A stretch of DNA of 64,000 nucleotides from Massilia agri (GTDB taxonomy: Bacteria; Pseudomonadota; Gammaproteobacteria; Burkholderiales; Burkholderiaceae_D), in the NCBI RefSeq assembly GCF_024753255.1, contig NZ_JANUHA010000012.1, forward strand, positions 62,001 through 126,000, written 5' to 3'. The notes below the pieces were generated by a model. It had not been told where the DNA came from. It worked only from the letters and a program-made list of their open reading frames with translations, and searched no databases. This document shows positions 26,754 through 35,851 of this stretch, piece by piece. The position numbers were made by a program, and so were the translations under genes. Within the stretch, counting starts at the first letter, position 1. Each line of letters begins with the position of its first letter.

Positions 26754-27328
26754 TCCGCAGCGCCAGCCTGCAGCACCGGGTGGCCAGGCAGCTCGGCTAC
26801 GCCGCCCTCACGATCTTCGTGTTCCTCGCACTGAACCGGGTCAACGAGTTCGTATTCGGCCCCTTCGAGCACAGCGCCGGGATCAACTGGGTCTTTCTTC
26901 CGGCCGGCATCCGCCTGCTGGCGACGTTGCTGTTCGGCGCAGCCGGCTTCCTGGGCCTGCTGCTGGTCAGCCTCTACCTCAACTTCCAGCACTTCGTCTT
27001 CCAGGACGATGTGCGGGCCCTGAGCGGCGCCATCGCGGGAGCGGGCGGCCCCTATCTTGCCTACCTGTTCGCCAAGCACTGGTTCGACCTGGGGCCGTGG
27101 CTCAAGAACCTGACCGCGCAGCGCCTGCTGGTCACCGGGGTGCTCTGCGGGATCATGAGTCCCGCCTTCCACCATGCCTTCATGTGGGTGCAGACGGGAC
27201 TGGTGGACTGGACCGCGCTCGGCGTGATGATGACCGGCGACATCGTCGGCATCCTGATCGTCCTGTATCTCGCAAAAGGCCTGATCGTGCTGACCGACCC
27301 GCGTGACGTGGAAGATCCGCTCGCCTGA
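26750..27328 (+). CDS. Integral membrane protein, MASE1-like
   Basis: A 192-residue protein with about six TM helices. WVFLPAGIRLLATLLFG and GAAGFLGLLLVSLY resemble the MASE1 sensor domain, but there is no attached output domain. It overlaps the preceding gene by four bases. It might be a stand-alone sensor partner; this is inference. Confidence 0.7.
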   Translation: MIRSASLQHRVARQLGYAALTIFVFLALNRVNEFVFGPFEHSAGINWVFLPAGIRLLATLLFGAAGFLGLLLVSLYLNFQHFVFQDDVRALSGAIAGAGGPYLAYLFAKHWFDLGPWLKNLTAQRLLVTGVLCGIMSPAFHHAFMWVQTGLVDWTALGVMMTGDIVGILIVLYLAKGLIVLTDPRDVEDPLA

Positions 27329-27338
27329 GGTTCCGCGA

Positions 27339-28703
27339 TCAGTCAGCTGTCCTTGTCATCGGCACCCGCTTCTTGGCTGACACAACGCGTCCATTTTGCC
27401 TTCCCTCAACGCTGTCGACGCTACCGGCACTCGTACGTTTGAAACTGAACGTCGAACGATTCGAACGAGCGATGAACACGTCACGTGCGATAGCAAACGC
27501 GCGGACTTTATTTTGCCCGCTTACCTGCATTGTCAAACCGCCCGCTGCGCTTGGCGTGACAGTCAGCAAGACACCCGGCTTGAGCTCGTACTCCCCGGCG
27601 TAATCAGCCAGTACTTCAGGCGCAAGCACGATCTGCCGGAGCTCGGGTTCGGCGCCGGGCACCAGCGCCGCCATTGCCACGTCATCCAGCGACACCGCCG
27701 TATTTGACAGTATCACGATTCCTGTCTTGCCATCTCCGGTAAAGCCCACGAAGCTGGAATATCCCCCCGTCATCCCATTGTGCCAAATTACCGGCTTCTC
27801 TCGCACGGTGCTGATGTGCCAGAACAGTCCAATATGCTCTCCTTTTATTCCATCGGTCGGCCGTTGCGCACGACGCGCCAGGGCCAAGGCCGAGTCCGGA
27901 GGGGCCGACATCATCGCATTCACATAGCGGATCATGTCGTGAGCGTTGGAACGTAAAGCGCCAGAACCGGCCAACACGTTCATATCCCAGTTGGTCGCGG
28001 CGTCGCCCATGGCCATGTAGCCTTCAACCAAAGCGGCCCGCATGGAAGGAGTCAGGGTGATCGCCGACGATGGCATGCCGAGTGGAATCGTGATGTTGTC
28101 GCGTATCAGGGCTTCATATGGCTTTTTGGCGAGCCTCGAAAGTGCATGGCCCAGCAAGCCGGTGCCCAGGTTGGAGTACTCGTACCGGGTCCCCGGTTGA
28201 CGCGTCATGGCATGCTTGGCCAGGTAAGCCTTCAACTCGGCTTGGCCGTAGTCCGCATAGGGATTGTCTGCTTGCGCGGGACGAATATTGTCCGGCATGC
28301 GTGGCAATCCGGACGTCTGCGTCGCAAGGTCCAGCAGGGTGATCGGCACTCCTTTGTAATCAGGTATCACATAATCGTCCAGGAGCTGGGCGACCGGCTG
28401 ATCGAGCCGTACCGTGCCAGACTTGACGGCCTGGGCGAGCAGCAAGCCCGTGAATGTCTTGGTGACCGATCCGATCTCATAGATCGTCTGCGCATCCACG
28501 GCCCGGGCGCCGGCCTTGAAAAATGCATACGTGACACTGTCGCGCCCATCAGTCAAGCCAACAACAACGCTGGCCAACTCATTACTGTCGACACGGCTTT
28601 GCAGGACGGCACGGAGATTGGCATTCAGTTCCGGGGCCGCGATCGCCGTCTCGGCAAGCAGCGTTCCAGCACAGGCAAGCAAGGCAGCAAGATGGGTCTT
28701 CAT
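27339..28703 (-). CDS. Serine hydrolase, class C beta-lactamase / DD-peptidase fold
   Basis: A 454-residue secreted protein with a Sec signal ending near AIAAP. The catalytic motifs are SVTK (Ser-X-X-Lys, about 79-82), YSN (about 180) and HNG (in WHNGMTGG). These give an active beta-lactamase-fold serine hydrolase, probably an esterase or D-aminopeptidase; lactamase activity is not implied. A C-terminal beta-barrel-like extension (LADYAGEYELKPG ... KVRAFAIARD) resembles DUF3471. Base composition is visibly more AT-rich than the neighbours, which may indicate transfer. Confidence 0.85.
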   Translation of the reverse strand: MKTHLAALLACAGTLLAETAIAAPELNANLRAVLQSRVDSNELASVVVGLTDGRDSVTYAFFKAGARAVDAQTIYEIGSVTKTFTGLLLAQAVKSGTVRLDQPVAQLLDDYVIPDYKGVPITLLDLATQTSGLPRMPDNIRPAQADNPYADYGQAELKAYLAKHAMTRQPGTRYEYSNLGTGLLGHALSRLAKKPYEALIRDNITIPLGMPSSAITLTPSMRAALVEGYMAMGDAATNWDMNVLAGSGALRSNAHDMIRYVNAMMSAPPDSALALARRAQRPTDGIKGEHIGLFWHISTVREKPVIWHNGMTGGYSSFVGFTGDGKTGIVILSNTAVSLDDVAMAALVPGAEPELRQIVLAPEVLADYAGEYELKPGVLLTVTPSAAGGLTMQVSGQNKVRAFAIARDVFIARSNRSTFSFKRTSAGSVDSVEGRQNGRVVSAKKRVPMTRTAD

Positions 28704-28827
28704 GTTGTACCTCTACAGTCGGCGCGAGTGGCGGCCCGGTGCGGCGGGGACACGCAGGCAGGCACGTCTATGGCGTGTCAGAGAAATCATAGCACCCGCG
28801 CGACGCCGACTTGCCTCTCCAAAAAGA

Positions 28828-28863
28828 ACAAAGCCTCCAAGGTGGGCTTCTCGGAGGCTTTGT
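28828..28863. terminator. Intrinsic terminator after the MksFEB operon
   Basis: ACAAAGCCTCC (28828-28838) pairs perfectly with GGAGGCTTTGT (28853-28863) around a 14-base loop. On the minus strand it is followed by TTCTTTTT, so it ends the SMC operon that stops at 28894. Confidence 0.75.
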
Positions 28864-28893
28864 CTGATTACTGGAGCCGCAAACTAACGAGGC

Positions 28894-31716
28894 TCAAGCG
28901 GCTTTCGCCTCATCTTTTCTTCTCTGCAGCACGAAGATCGGCTGCGCCCACTGCACATCCTTCTTCTTCTTGCTGGTGATGAGCGTCAGCTCCGACGGAT
29001 CGTACACGTCCGTGTTGTGCGTCAGCGGCGTCGTCATCAGGTACTGGGCGTCGGTGTTCTTCAGGAACTCGCCGACCAGCTGGATGTTGCGGATGTCCAG
29101 GTGGGCGAAGGGTTCGTCGATGAAGACGAAGCCGCCCGAGCCTTCCTCGGACTTCAGCAGGCCGATGAGCAGCACCAGCGACTTCATCACCTGCTGGCCG
29201 CCCGATGCCTCGCCGTCGTTCATGCCGATCTGGTCCTTGCCGTCGAACTTGAAGCGCACGTGCAGGCCGGCCTGGGCCAGTTGCACGTCGTCGTTCTCCA
29301 GGCGCACCGGGTCGGCCTGCACGTCGATGCCGGCCAGCTCGCCCAGCTCCTTGATGTTCCTGGAGTAGGTCTTGATCGTGTAGCGCAGGCGCTCGATGTA
29401 GGCGCCGCGGGCATTGGCCGTGGCTTCGATCGCGCGGTTGTTCTGGTAGCGGCGTTCCTCGGTCTCGCTCTGGCGGCCCGAGAGCTGGTCGTTCAGGCGC
29501 GCGTACTGGTCGATCACGGTGCCGTCCTGTTCCCAGTCGTCGCGCGCAAGGGCGTGCTCGAGCGAGGACAGGCGCAGGTTGACCTGGTGCGCGTTCTGGT
29601 GCTTGGCGACGATGCCGCCGCGCCAGGCCGCGTTCTTCCAGGTCTTCGGCACGTGGCGCCAGCCTTTGCGCAGCTCGAGCAGCGCCTTCGCATGCTCCGC
29701 GCGCTGCTCGATGGTGCGGCGGTTGTTCAGGCGCATGCCGGCTTCCGCTTCGGACAGGGCCATGCGCGCGTTCTGCCACACGGTGTCGGCGCGGGTGCGC
29801 GCCACGGTCGCGTTCTTGGTCAGGGTCGACAGCTCGCCCAGGCGCGCGCCGACTTCCAGGCGCTCGGCCTTCAGTGGCTGCAGCGCACGCGCGGCTTCCT
29901 CGAACTCGGCCTGGCGCGCCGCCAGTTCCTTGGCCGCGTCCACGCCGGCGATGCGGCCCTTGAGCGCGCCCACTTCGGCCGCCAGCTTGCTGATGGTGAG
30001 GGTCAGCGCGTCTTCCTGCGCTTCGAGCGACGGCAGCAGTTTCTGGATCGCTTCCAGGCGCTGGGTCTTGCCGGCCGAGCCGAAGCGGTAGCGCGAGGGT
30101 TCGACGAACAGCGAGCGGCCGCCGCGGCGTTCGCGGTGGTAGGCGTCCGGCGTGATCCACTCGTCGGCGCCCGACTTGAAGCCGGCGTCGACCGAGTCCA
30201 CACGCTCGATGCGCTCGAGCTGGTCGATCAGCCAGCCCGGCGCCTTGCTAGAAAAGCGCACCACGGACAGCAGGCTGTCGTCCTTCACCACCGGCGCTTC
30301 GATGCAGTCCGGTACGATGAAGTGGCGATAGCGCTCCTTTTCAGCGAGGCGGTAGGCCGCCGGCGCATCCTTGGCTTTCTCCAGCAGCACGACGGACGCG
30401 TAACCGCCGAGCACACCCTCGACCGCGCCCTGCCATTTCGGATCCGTCACTTCGACGATGTCCGACAGCATGGCGTGGGCGATGCCCTCATCGCGCAGGG
30501 CGCGGCGCATCTGGCGCTGGGCTTCCGGCTCCGGCATGGCGCTCTTGCCCTGCAGGGCCGAGATGGTCGCCATTTCGGCGGCGATCTTCGCGGAGACGTT
30601 GTCGCGCTGCTGCTTGTTCTTGGCCAGCTCCGCTTCTTTTTCGTTCAGCTGGTTCGCCACTTCGGCCAGGTCGGCGCCGGCATCAAGCGACAGCTTCTGC
30701 AGGCGTTCCTTCTGCTCCGCCAGGCTTTCCAGCGGTTTGAGCTTCTGGTTGACCTGGGTGAGGCGGCTGGCCAGTTCGGTGGCTTCCTGTTCCAGCTGGG
30801 TCTCCAGCTTCTGCGCCTCGGTCAGCGCGCGCTGCTGGGCGGCCAGCTGCTGGCGTTTTTCAGCGAGGATGGAATCCGCCTGCAGCAGGGGCTTGCGGGC
30901 TTCCTTGAGGTTGCGGCTGATGGCCGCGGCCTTCTCGCGCGCCTCGTGGTATTCGAGGGCCGGCAGCACGTCTTCCTGCAGTTCCTTCTTTTCCTTGTGC
31001 AGGTCTTCCCACTGGTGGTAGTTGGCCACGCGCAGGCGCAGGCCTTCCAGGTTGATGCGCGAGGTTTCCAGCTCCGCCTCGAAGCGCTTCAGCTCCGTCT
31101 CGGTATCGCGCTGGTGGCGCTTGGCCTCGTCGTAGGCGTCCAGCACTTCCTTGTCACCGAAGACCTGGAACACCAGGTCCAGCAGCTGGCGCGGCGCGTA
31201 TTCGCACAGCTTGTCCGTTTCGCCCTGCTCCAGCGCCAGCACCTTCGACATCGCCGGCGACAGGCCGGCCGAGGCCAGGCGCTTCTTGTAGTTCTCGACG
31301 CCGAGCCAGTCGGTGGCTTCGGTGACTTCCTCGATCTCGACGTTCCCCGGTCGCATCAGGTACTGGCGCTTCCAGTCGCCGCCGTTCTTCTGCACTTGGC
31401 AGAACAGGGTCACTTCGTCGTCCGAGAAGAAACCGGAATGGCGGAAGGGACGGTTCGAGAGCTGGCGGCCGACCGGCTTGTTGTCGACCACGGCGCGCAG
31501 CCAGGCGCTCTGCTGGCCCGAGTGGCGCGCATAGTGCTTGTAGGTGCGGCCCATCGAGCAGTCGAGGCCGAACAGGGTGCGCAGCGCATCCAGCAGGGTG
31601 GTCTTGCCGGAGCCGTTCTGGCCCGCGATCGTGATGATCTTGGCGTCCAGCGGGATGTTCTTGATCCGCTGCCAGTAATCCCAGTGGACCAGTTCGAGTG
31701 ATTTGATGTGGAACAT
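28894..31716 (-). CDS. SMC-like ATPase, MksB/JetC type condensin subunit
   Basis: A 940-residue SMC-type ATPase. It begins with the half-ATPase head: Walker A GQNGSGKTT at 32-40. Then come two long coiled coils with a globular hinge-like region (about 410-490; DPKWQGAVEGVLGGYASVVL is the recognisable part), and the C-terminal half with signature SGGQ (838-841) and Walker B FVFIDEPFAHLD (863-874). It is shorter than MukB, as is usual for MksB. With the two upstream genes it forms an MksFEB-like complex that compacts or extrudes DNA. No toprim nuclease gene (MksG/JetD) is adjacent. Confidence 0.85.
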   Translation of the reverse strand: MFHIKSLELVHWDYWQRIKNIPLDAKIITIAGQNGSGKTTLLDALRTLFGLDCSMGRTYKHYARHSGQQSAWLRAVVDNKPVGRQLSNRPFRHSGFFSDDEVTLFCQVQKNGGDWKRQYLMRPGNVEIEEVTEATDWLGVENYKKRLASAGLSPAMSKVLALEQGETDKLCEYAPRQLLDLVFQVFGDKEVLDAYDEAKRHQRDTETELKRFEAELETSRINLEGLRLRVANYHQWEDLHKEKKELQEDVLPALEYHEAREKAAAISRNLKEARKPLLQADSILAEKRQQLAAQQRALTEAQKLETQLEQEATELASRLTQVNQKLKPLESLAEQKERLQKLSLDAGADLAEVANQLNEKEAELAKNKQQRDNVSAKIAAEMATISALQGKSAMPEPEAQRQMRRALRDEGIAHAMLSDIVEVTDPKWQGAVEGVLGGYASVVLLEKAKDAPAAYRLAEKERYRHFIVPDCIEAPVVKDDSLLSVVRFSSKAPGWLIDQLERIERVDSVDAGFKSGADEWITPDAYHRERRGGRSLFVEPSRYRFGSAGKTQRLEAIQKLLPSLEAQEDALTLTISKLAAEVGALKGRIAGVDAAKELAARQAEFEEAARALQPLKAERLEVGARLGELSTLTKNATVARTRADTVWQNARMALSEAEAGMRLNNRRTIEQRAEHAKALLELRKGWRHVPKTWKNAAWRGGIVAKHQNAHQVNLRLSSLEHALARDDWEQDGTVIDQYARLNDQLSGRQSETEERRYQNNRAIEATANARGAYIERLRYTIKTYSRNIKELGELAGIDVQADPVRLENDDVQLAQAGLHVRFKFDGKDQIGMNDGEASGGQQVMKSLVLLIGLLKSEEGSGGFVFIDEPFAHLDIRNIQLVGEFLKNTDAQYLMTTPLTHNTDVYDPSELTLITSKKKKDVQWAQPIFVLQRRKDEAKAA

Positions 31717-31725
31717 GGGCGTGCC

Positions 31726-32430
31726 TTAAATCGGGGTTTCTTCGTCGGGTGCGGCTTCGACGACTGCATCGTTCGCCGCATCGATCTTGCGTGGCGCGGC
31801 CGCCAGCGGCGCGCGCTTGAACACCTCGGCCAGCGCGCCGTTGATGATGCGTTCCTTCAGCAGGTCGGTGTCCATCATGAGGTCCAGCAGCGGGCCTTCC
31901 AGGATCACGTCGCCGCGGCGCTCGATGAAGCCGAGCTTCGAGAGCACGCCCAGGTTCATGTCCATGCGGGTCTTCTTGCCCAGCTTGTCGCCGAAGTCGG
32001 ACAGCAGCGCGGTATACGAGATGCCGATCGAGGTGTCTTCCGCGCGCGGGATCGGCGCGTCCTTGTCGAACATATCGGTCTGGTCGTCGTCGACCGTGAC
32101 GTGGGTCTCCTGGCGCTCGCGCTTCGGCAGGATGATCTGGGCCCACAGCACCACCAAGAGGGCCACGCCGTCGCGGGTCAGGCCGAAGTTGTTGTTCTGC
32201 CAGATGTCCTTGGCGCCGAAGATCTTCGGCTCGACATTGCGGTGCAGGGCGATCGTCACGTGGTCGGCATACACGTTGTCGAGCAGCTTCAGGCCGGATT
32301 CCAGCAGGCGCTTGTCGACTTCGATGCGGAAAGCTTCGTCCGACAGCGCGCGCTTGACCATCTTGTCGTCGCGGCGCAGGGTCTGGTGCGTCAGCAGGCG
32401 CGCGATCAGGATTTGTGCGTCGTCATTCAT
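31726..32430 (-). CDS. MksE/JetB-like winged-helix subunit of the SMC complex
   Basis: A 234-residue protein between the MksF-like and MksB-like genes (overlap with the first 8 bases, 9-base gap to the second). Residues RDDKMVKRAL, GLTRDGVALLVVLWAQIILPKRE and LGFIERRGDVILEGPLLDLMMD fit a kleisin-associated winged-helix (KITE-like) protein of the Mks/Wadjet type. The C-terminal end is acidic. Assigned from operon order, size and the SMC neighbour. Confidence 0.75.
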   Translation of the reverse strand: MNDDAQILIARLLTHQTLRRDDKMVKRALSDEAFRIEVDKRLLESGLKLLDNVYADHVTIALHRNVEPKIFGAKDIWQNNNFGLTRDGVALLVVLWAQIILPKRERQETHVTVDDDQTDMFDKDAPIPRAEDTSIGISYTALLSDFGDKLGKKTRMDMNLGVLSKLGFIERRGDVILEGPLLDLMMDTDLLKERIINGALAEVFKRAPLAAAPRKIDAANDAVVEAAPDEETPI

Positions 32431-33817
32431 CGGTATTGCCGCTTTCAGGACTATCGAGGTCTAGATTCAGTGAGAGGGTGGCGATCGACATGGCCGCCAC
32501 CTCGGGGTCGTCGAGCTGGATCATGCTGTCCGTCGGTTCGAACTTCACCGGCAGGCGCGCCAGCTCGGCGGTCGCGCCCTGCAGGCTGGCCTCGGCCGCG
32601 TCGCCCAGCAGGGGCAGCAGCGAGGCGCGGTAGGACGCCACCGCGAAGCTGGCCGGCAGCAGCGACTCGTGCAGCGCCACCTTCTTCGGACCGCTGTCCG
32701 AGAATTCGGGGAAGTTGCCGAGGTTGGCGAAATCCGCCAGCTTGTTGATCCAGTCGTTCAGTTCGGCCTGCATGGCCGGGTTGTCGTTCACCGTCAGCGG
32801 CGCATCCTGGCCGCTCGGCAGGCCTTTCGGGCCGGTCGAGGTCACGCGTTCGAGCAGCAGCTCGGTCTCGGCCACGTCGATCATCTCGGCCGGGGTCGCG
32901 AAGAGCGGCACCACCGGGCGGTCGATCGCACCCTCGGCCAGGCTGGCCAGGTCTTCGTGGGCCAGCAGCCAGCGTTTCACGTCCGTGGTCGACAGGCCCG
33001 ACTGGCCTAGGTGCACGCGCTGGCGCTCGATCTGGTTCAGGGCGCGCGAGAACATGCCCTGCATGTTCAGCAGCGCGCTCTGGGCGCGGCCGATCGCCTG
33101 GGCTGCGCGGTGGGTCGCCGAATCGGCGTTCGGGTCCTGCGTGATGGCGCGCAGGATGACGGAACCCTTCTCGACCCAGTCGCAGGCCATGTGCCACTTC
33201 GCCTGCGAGGTGCGCAGGCGGAATTCCGAGCCGGAAGCGATCGCGTCGCGGAACTCCTCGGTCAGCTCGACCAGGCGGCCCAGCAGGTGGCGCAGCTGCT
33301 CCACCGTGACCCCGCCCACGGCCTGGGCGCCGGCTACCTGCGAGAGCAGGAAGCCCATCTCGGCGTCGTCCTCTTCCGGTTTCGCCAGGGCGATCAGGGT
33401 GTCGAGGGCGGACAGCACATTGCGCGCCAGCGGCGTGATGCGGTAGACGGCGCCGGGCGCATCCCAGGCCAGCAGACCATGGCTGCGCAGGCGGTTCAGG
33501 ACCGTCTCGAGGCTTTCGGCGGTCAGGTAGGCCAGCTTGTTGTTGATGTCGGCGCGCGAAAAGCTTGAGGCGCCGGTGTCGCTCGCCAGCTCGCGCAGCA
33601 CCAGCAGGCGTACCAGCACGCCGTCCTGGGTGCCGTGGAACAGGGCGGTAAACGCCGACAGCATCGGCTGCGCGCGCTTGAGGTGATAGACCTGCTCGAT
33701 CTCGTCGGGCGCGACACCGTTCTGGAAGTGCGCCTGTAGAGGGTCATCTTCCAAGGGTGTTTCAGCTGTAATCCGGGAGTCTGCGGCGAGCGCCGCGCCG
33801 GCCAGGTTGTCGATCAT
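32423..33817 (-). CDS. MksF/JetA-like kleisin subunit of the SMC complex
   Basis: A 464-residue protein that heads the operon. The N-terminal winged helix is visible in VLVRLLVLRELASD through LRSHGLLAWDAPGAVYRITPLARNVLSAL, followed by long helical stretches and a C-terminal winged-helix-like end, the layout of an MksF kleisin. I prefer ATG 33817, because the longer frame begins with a TTG and Arg/Pro-rich codons; the Shine-Dalgarno is weak. It should close the ATPase heads of MksB. Confidence 0.72.
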   Translation of the reverse strand: MIDNLAGAALAADSRITAETPLEDDPLQAHFQNGVAPDEIEQVYHLKRAQPMLSAFTALFHGTQDGVLVRLLVLRELASDTGASSFSRADINNKLAYLTAESLETVLNRLRSHGLLAWDAPGAVYRITPLARNVLSALDTLIALAKPEEDDAEMGFLLSQVAGAQAVGGVTVEQLRHLLGRLVELTEEFRDAIASGSEFRLRTSQAKWHMACDWVEKGSVILRAITQDPNADSATHRAAQAIGRAQSALLNMQGMFSRALNQIERQRVHLGQSGLSTTDVKRWLLAHEDLASLAEGAIDRPVVPLFATPAEMIDVAETELLLERVTSTGPKGLPSGQDAPLTVNDNPAMQAELNDWINKLADFANLGNFPEFSDSGPKKVALHESLLPASFAVASYRASLLPLLGDAAEASLQGATAELARLPVKFEPTDSMIQLDDPEVAAMSIATLSLNLDLDSPESGNTDE

Positions 33818-33905
33818 GTAGGGGTACCGTTCATCTGGGCGCGGACGTGCTCTGCCGTCCGCGGGGGCGCCAGTATAACAGTTTAGGATGGGCAATTAGC
33901 AGTCC

Positions 33906-33928
33906 GGCAGGCCCCCGGGAGGCCTGCC
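33906..33928 (-). terminator. GC-rich hairpin after the DUF3108 genes
   Basis: GGCAGGCC pairs with GGCCTGCC across a 7-base loop. It lies about 60 bases after the second DUF3108 stop and 90 before the mksF start, on the minus strand. There is no T-run, so it may be a rho-dependent or processing hairpin. Confidence 0.4.
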
Positions 33929-33948
33929 ATTGCAGGAAAGACACACTC

Positions 33949-33988
33949 AAGCATTGCCTTATTTGCAAGACAATGTTGTCTAATGCTT
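33949..33988. promoter_or_regulatory. Nested dyad overlapping the DUF3108 stop codon
   Basis: AAGCATT (33949-33955) and AATGCTT (33982-33988) are inverted, and inside is AGACAA-TG-TTGTCT (33968-33981). It lies between the DUF3108 pair and the MksFEB operon. It could be an operator for the latter or a 3' structure of the former. Confidence 0.35.
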
Positions 33989-34739
33989 AACGTCTTGTGA
34001 CCGTGCTGAGGGTCTGCTCGACCTGTTCCTTCTCGCCTTCCTGGTAGCGCAGCTTGACCGGATACCATTCAATCTGCGGGGCCAGCCAGATCTCCAGCGA
34101 CTGGTCCTTCTTGTCCGCCACCGGCTGGCGCGAGACCAGCACGGCGTCGACCTCGCCCAGGCCGGTGCGCACCTTTTCGCGGCGCACCACTTCAAAGACC
34201 CAGCGCTCGGCATCGCGCCGGCCGGCGACGAAGAACGGCCATTTGGACCCTGCCTTGAACCTGTCGCCCGCCGCGCGTGCCACGGCGGCCAGTTGCCAGG
34301 TGATGGACACGCGGTCCTGCTCGCCGCCCTTGAGCGGGTAGACCTGCTTGCTTTCGCTGAAGCTCAGGGACTTCGCTTCGCGGTCGAAGGTGGCCGTGGT
34401 CGGGTCCTTGCGCATGCGCTTCTCGACGAATTCGGCGGGGGCCAGCCCCCAGGCGTCGATGGCGCCGCTGCTGCGGTCGTCGGTGATGGTGCCCAGCACC
34501 GGCACCTTCGATTCGGCCTTGGCGCTGTATTGACCGTCGCCGGCGCGCCAGGTGACGATGGCCTCGCCCTTCAGGCCGAAGCCGCGCTGGCGCGCCTGCA
34601 GCTCATAGTGCAAGTCGGCCGAGGGCGGCAGTTCGAAGGGACGCTTTGCGCTGGCCGGCGCATCCTGGGCCGCGGCCGCGCCGATGGCGCCGGCGAGGAG
34701 CAGGCCGAGGCCTGCCTGTTGTAGTCGTGTGTGCATCAT
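33987..34739 (-). CDS. DUF3108 family secreted protein
   Basis: A 250-residue protein with a Sec signal ending near AIGAAAAQ. DLHYELQARQRGFGLKGEAIVTWRAGDGQYSAKAES and IEWYPVKLRYQEGEKEQVEQTL are typical of DUF3108, a family of periplasmic beta proteins (PF11306) of unknown role. CAGGAAAC precedes the start. Its ATG overlaps the stop of the upstream DUF3108 gene by four bases; the two are paralogues. Confidence 0.8.
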   Translation of the reverse strand: MMHTRLQQAGLGLLLAGAIGAAAAQDAPASAKRPFELPPSADLHYELQARQRGFGLKGEAIVTWRAGDGQYSAKAESKVPVLGTITDDRSSGAIDAWGLAPAEFVEKRMRKDPTTATFDREAKSLSFSESKQVYPLKGGEQDRVSITWQLAAVARAAGDRFKAGSKWPFFVAGRRDAERWVFEVVRREKVRTGLGEVDAVLVSRQPVADKKDQSLEIWLAPQIEWYPVKLRYQEGEKEQVEQTLSTVTRR

Positions 34740-35851
34740 GTGTTTCCTGTTCGGTTCATGTCGATCTGCTTGACGGTCTGGGTGGTCACCGCGCCGTTGG
34801 CTTCGCTGCTCTGGATCTTCACGGGGACCCAGCCATGGGCGGGCGACAGCCAGATGTCGAGCCGCGATTTGTACGACCCCTGCTTCGGCGGCCGCGCGAT
34901 GCGCACCGTCTGCAGGCGCCCGATCGGGGTGTCGATCTCCTCCGGACCGACGACGTTGAAGGTGTAAACGCTCCCGTAGCGCTCCTCGCCGACAAATATG
35001 TCGATGTCGCCAGTGAGCTGGGCCGCGTCGCCGCGCGCGATCGCCGCCAGCTGCAGCGGCACGGTGGCCTTGTCCTGGGCGCCGGGCAGCAGCGCGTATT
35101 TCGCTTCCGAGGCCGAGAAGGTCACCTGGTTGCCGGGCCAGTCGAAATGGGTCGCGGTCTGGGAACGGCCGCGGCGCTTTTCCGTCATCTTCACCGGTGC
35201 GAAGCCCGTATTGCCGACGTGGCCTTCGCTCGTCAGGACCACCAGGTTCACGCGCGCGAACACGACCTTGATGCCGGCTTCGAAGCGCATCTGGTAGCCC
35301 TGCTCCGCCAGCTTCCACGCCAGCCGCGCCTCGCCGCTCCACTCGGTGCCGTCGGCGTCCTTGCGCGCCACCTCATACATGATATCGGCCGGCGGCGGCA
35401 CGTCGACCTTGTAGCGGCGGATCGTATGCACGATCGGGGCCGCCTCCCCTTCCGCGGATGGCGGGAGAGCAGGCGCGCCGGCGACCGCAGGGACAGCCTC
35501 CGGCGCGGGAGCGGGCGGCGTCTCCGGCGGCGGCGCGGGCGGTCCCGGCGGTCCGGCCGGCGGCGCGATCGCATCCTGCACCGCCATGTTCGAGGGCAGC
35601 GGCTCGAAGTCCGGCAAGGGCGGCTGCGCCATCTTCGGCTGCGGCGGCGGCACGGGCGCCAGGTCCGGCGCGCGATTCGCCTGCGCGGGCAGCAGCTCGG
35701 CCACGCTCACCAGGCCTTCGCCATCGCGCATCGGCATCGCCAGCCCTCCGACGCCGGCGGTAAGCCAGCCAAGCGCCAGCCAGTGCAGCAGCACGACCAG
35801 CGTGCCGAACACCAGCGCGCGCCATCGCCGAGGGGAAAAAAAGGAACCCAT
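34736..35851 (-). CDS. DUF3108 protein with N-terminal TM and proline-rich linker
   Basis: A 371-residue protein. A single N-terminal TM (FGTLVVLLHWLALGWLTAG, about 14-32) is followed by a long Pro/Ala-rich linker (about 55-140; repeats such as PPPQPKMAQPPLPDF and PPAPPPETPPAPAPE) and a DUF3108 domain (about 150-371; YEVARKDADGTEWSGEARLAWK, PAHGWVPVKIQSS). The TonB-like layout suggests an inner-membrane protein that reaches into the periplasm. It is the first gene of a two-gene unit with the other DUF3108. Confidence 0.78.
   Translation of the reverse strand: MGSFFSPRRWRALVFGTLVVLLHWLALGWLTAGVGGLAMPMRDGEGLVSVAELLPAQANRAPDLAPVPPPQPKMAQPPLPDFEPLPSNMAVQDAIAPPAGPPGPPAPPPETPPAPAPEAVPAVAGAPALPPSAEGEAAPIVHTIRRYKVDVPPPADIMYEVARKDADGTEWSGEARLAWKLAEQGYQMRFEAGIKVVFARVNLVVLTSEGHVGNTGFAPVKMTEKRRGRSQTATHFDWPGNQVTFSASEAKYALLPGAQDKATVPLQLAAIARGDAAQLTGDIDIFVGEERYGSVYTFNVVGPEEIDTPIGRLQTVRIARPPKQGSYKSRLDIWLSPAHGWVPVKIQSSEANGAVTTQTVKQIDMNRTGNT

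Noticed and set aside
29017..31701. 894-codon plus-strand ORF opposite the SMC gene
   Set aside because: Shadow of the MksB-like gene; no domain and biased residue use.
28894..33817. Wadjet plasmid-defence system
   Set aside because: The nuclease gene JetD/MksG is not next to the SMC genes, so only MksFEB-like is supported.
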